The notes under the pieces: model-generated
Told to the model about the DNA's origin: nothing
The model's database searches: none
The model's input: only the letters and a program-made list of their open reading frames with translations
Part shown: piece by piece, positions 42,316 through 42,982 of the stretch
Position numbering within the stretch: the stretch's first letter is position 1
Layout of the letters: every line of letters begins with the position of its first letter
Translations under genes and position numbers: made by a program
NCBI GenBank assembly: GCA_900315975.1
Contig: ONBA01000023.1
Coordinates: 1 to 42,982 of the forward strand
Source of the DNA: an uncultured Ruminococcus sp.
GTDB lineage: Bacteria > Bacillota_A > Clostridia > Oscillospirales > Ruminococcaceae
DNA length: 42,982 nucleotides
Direction of reading: 5' to 3'

Positions 42316-42982
42316 CTATTTAACTAGAAAATTGTGAATTGAAATCTGTAATTTAGACTTTATCTCATATCCGCCCTTAAAAGTGACGGATATTTCTTCT
42401 TTATTGAGGATTTTAACACATTCAATGACCTTTCGCACCAGTACGTCAGCGTACTGGTGAAGTTCAAAACTGCTTTTATCAATAACAGCTTTTATGTTAT
42501 CAGCAAGCTCGCTCTGCTCGGCTTTTCCCTGCGCTTTGAGCGAAAGGAGCTTCTGACTCAGCTTTTCTTCTTCGCTGTATAGCCTTGCGAACTCATCATC
42601 AAGGGAGTCTGGAGCGCAAGCTCCTGTTGCAATAAGGTTTACAAAGTCATTGCGGGCTTGGTCTATATCCTTGAGCCGCTGTTCTATCTGCTGTATCTCA
42701 CTTCCGACTGTACCGGAAAGCACTGAATCTGTGGCAGATTTCAGAACATTGGCAGCGTCATCGCCGCAGTTATAAAACTCATTTATAGCTCTCACAATGG
42801 CGTTACTCGTGCGAAGAGTCTTCTTGCTGTGGCCATTACGGCTATTATCAGTATTCTTGTTCTTAACATCATACGGCTCATATCCAAGCTCAGAATCCAG
42901 CTCTGATTCAAGGCTGCCTTCCATAAATCCGGAAAGTGCTTCCTTGAACAGCTCCTGAATATCGTCCATGCTCTGGATATTT
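42316..42982 (-). pseudogene. chimeric ORF: IS256 transposase N-terminus joined to serine recombinase C-terminus
   Basis: The frame runs in from beyond the right edge (the codons for NIQS precede the ATG at 42969). The first 55 residues after that ATG (DDIQELFKEALSGFMEGSLE, LGYEPYDVKNKNTDNSRNGH, KKTLRTS) are the start of an IS256-family transposase. From about residue 56 (nt 42804) the sequence changes to NAIVRAINEFYNCGDDAANV and a coiled-coil region to residue 217, typical of the C-terminal end of large serine recombinases. Neither half has its catalytic domain within this ORF. It is the scar of recombination between two mobile elements and is unlikely to work as transposase or integrase. 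Confidence 0.75.

Overview
The window looks like the chromosome of a fibre-degrading, cellulosome-producing Ruminococcus, closest in style to R. flavefaciens or its relatives. Five secreted proteins end in dockerin modules. Three of these carry the VADAVAILQ-IGNKDKYKL type of dockerin seen in ruminococcal cellulosomes. Strong Gram-positive ribosome binding sites, consensus sigma-A promoters with 17-bp spacers, and Firmicutes-type genes (MurT/GatD, GreA-LysS, NifS-NifU, SufC-SufBD) fit this. The assignment is by inference; no 16S or other marker gene is present.

Layout: (1) 1 to about 7218 is one end of a Mu-like transposable phage or integrative element. A DDE transposase and a MuB-like ATPase run leftward, followed by a DUF6906 gene and a gene cut by the window edge. 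To their right are small early and lysogeny genes: two Xre-type regulators, a DUF2513 protein, tiny membrane proteins and a duplicated hairpin cassette. The element seems to end inside a host HD-GYP signalling gene, of which only the 3' part survives (to 8083). (2) 8232-15125 holds two minimal Fe-S cluster assembly modules, nifS-nifU rightward and sufC-sufBD leftward, on either side of a dockerin-bearing GH127 enzyme. Both Fe-S promoters carry the same 8-bp motif TAGGTTAA. (3) 15364-22553 is a leftward unit of two very large dockerin enzymes, a GH141-like beta-helix protein followed by a GH2 beta-galactosidase. (4) 22835-26045 is housekeeping on the minus strand: greA-lysS, then an unusual tandem structured RNA element, then a membrane protein of unknown function. 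(5) 26258-36307 is a rightward block: a 1932-aa DUF4011 helicase with a Vsr-like tail, murT-gatD (amidation of peptidoglycan lipid II), a GH25 lipoprotein and a HIT protein with a papain-like C-terminal extension. (6) 36417-42009 is leftward: a leucine-rich-repeat/transglutaminase/dockerin protein, and an operon of an ECF sigma factor, its likely membrane anti-sigma partner and a small dockerin protein. (7) The right edge holds a chimeric ORF joining the start of an IS256 transposase to the C-terminus of a serine recombinase.

How it works together: the dockerin proteins would be exported and docked on cohesin scaffoldins, which are not in this window. The GH127, GH2 and GH141-like enzymes suggest attack on arabinose- and galactose-rich side chains of pectin or cell-wall glycoproteins. 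The sigma/anti-sigma/dockerin operon may sense the surface and tune such genes. The most unusual items are the tandem RNA element after lysS, the HIT-papain-like fusion, the shared operator-like motif at the two Fe-S loci, the duplicated hairpin cassette of the Mu-like element, and the helicase whose nuclease domain lacks its expected acidic residues.
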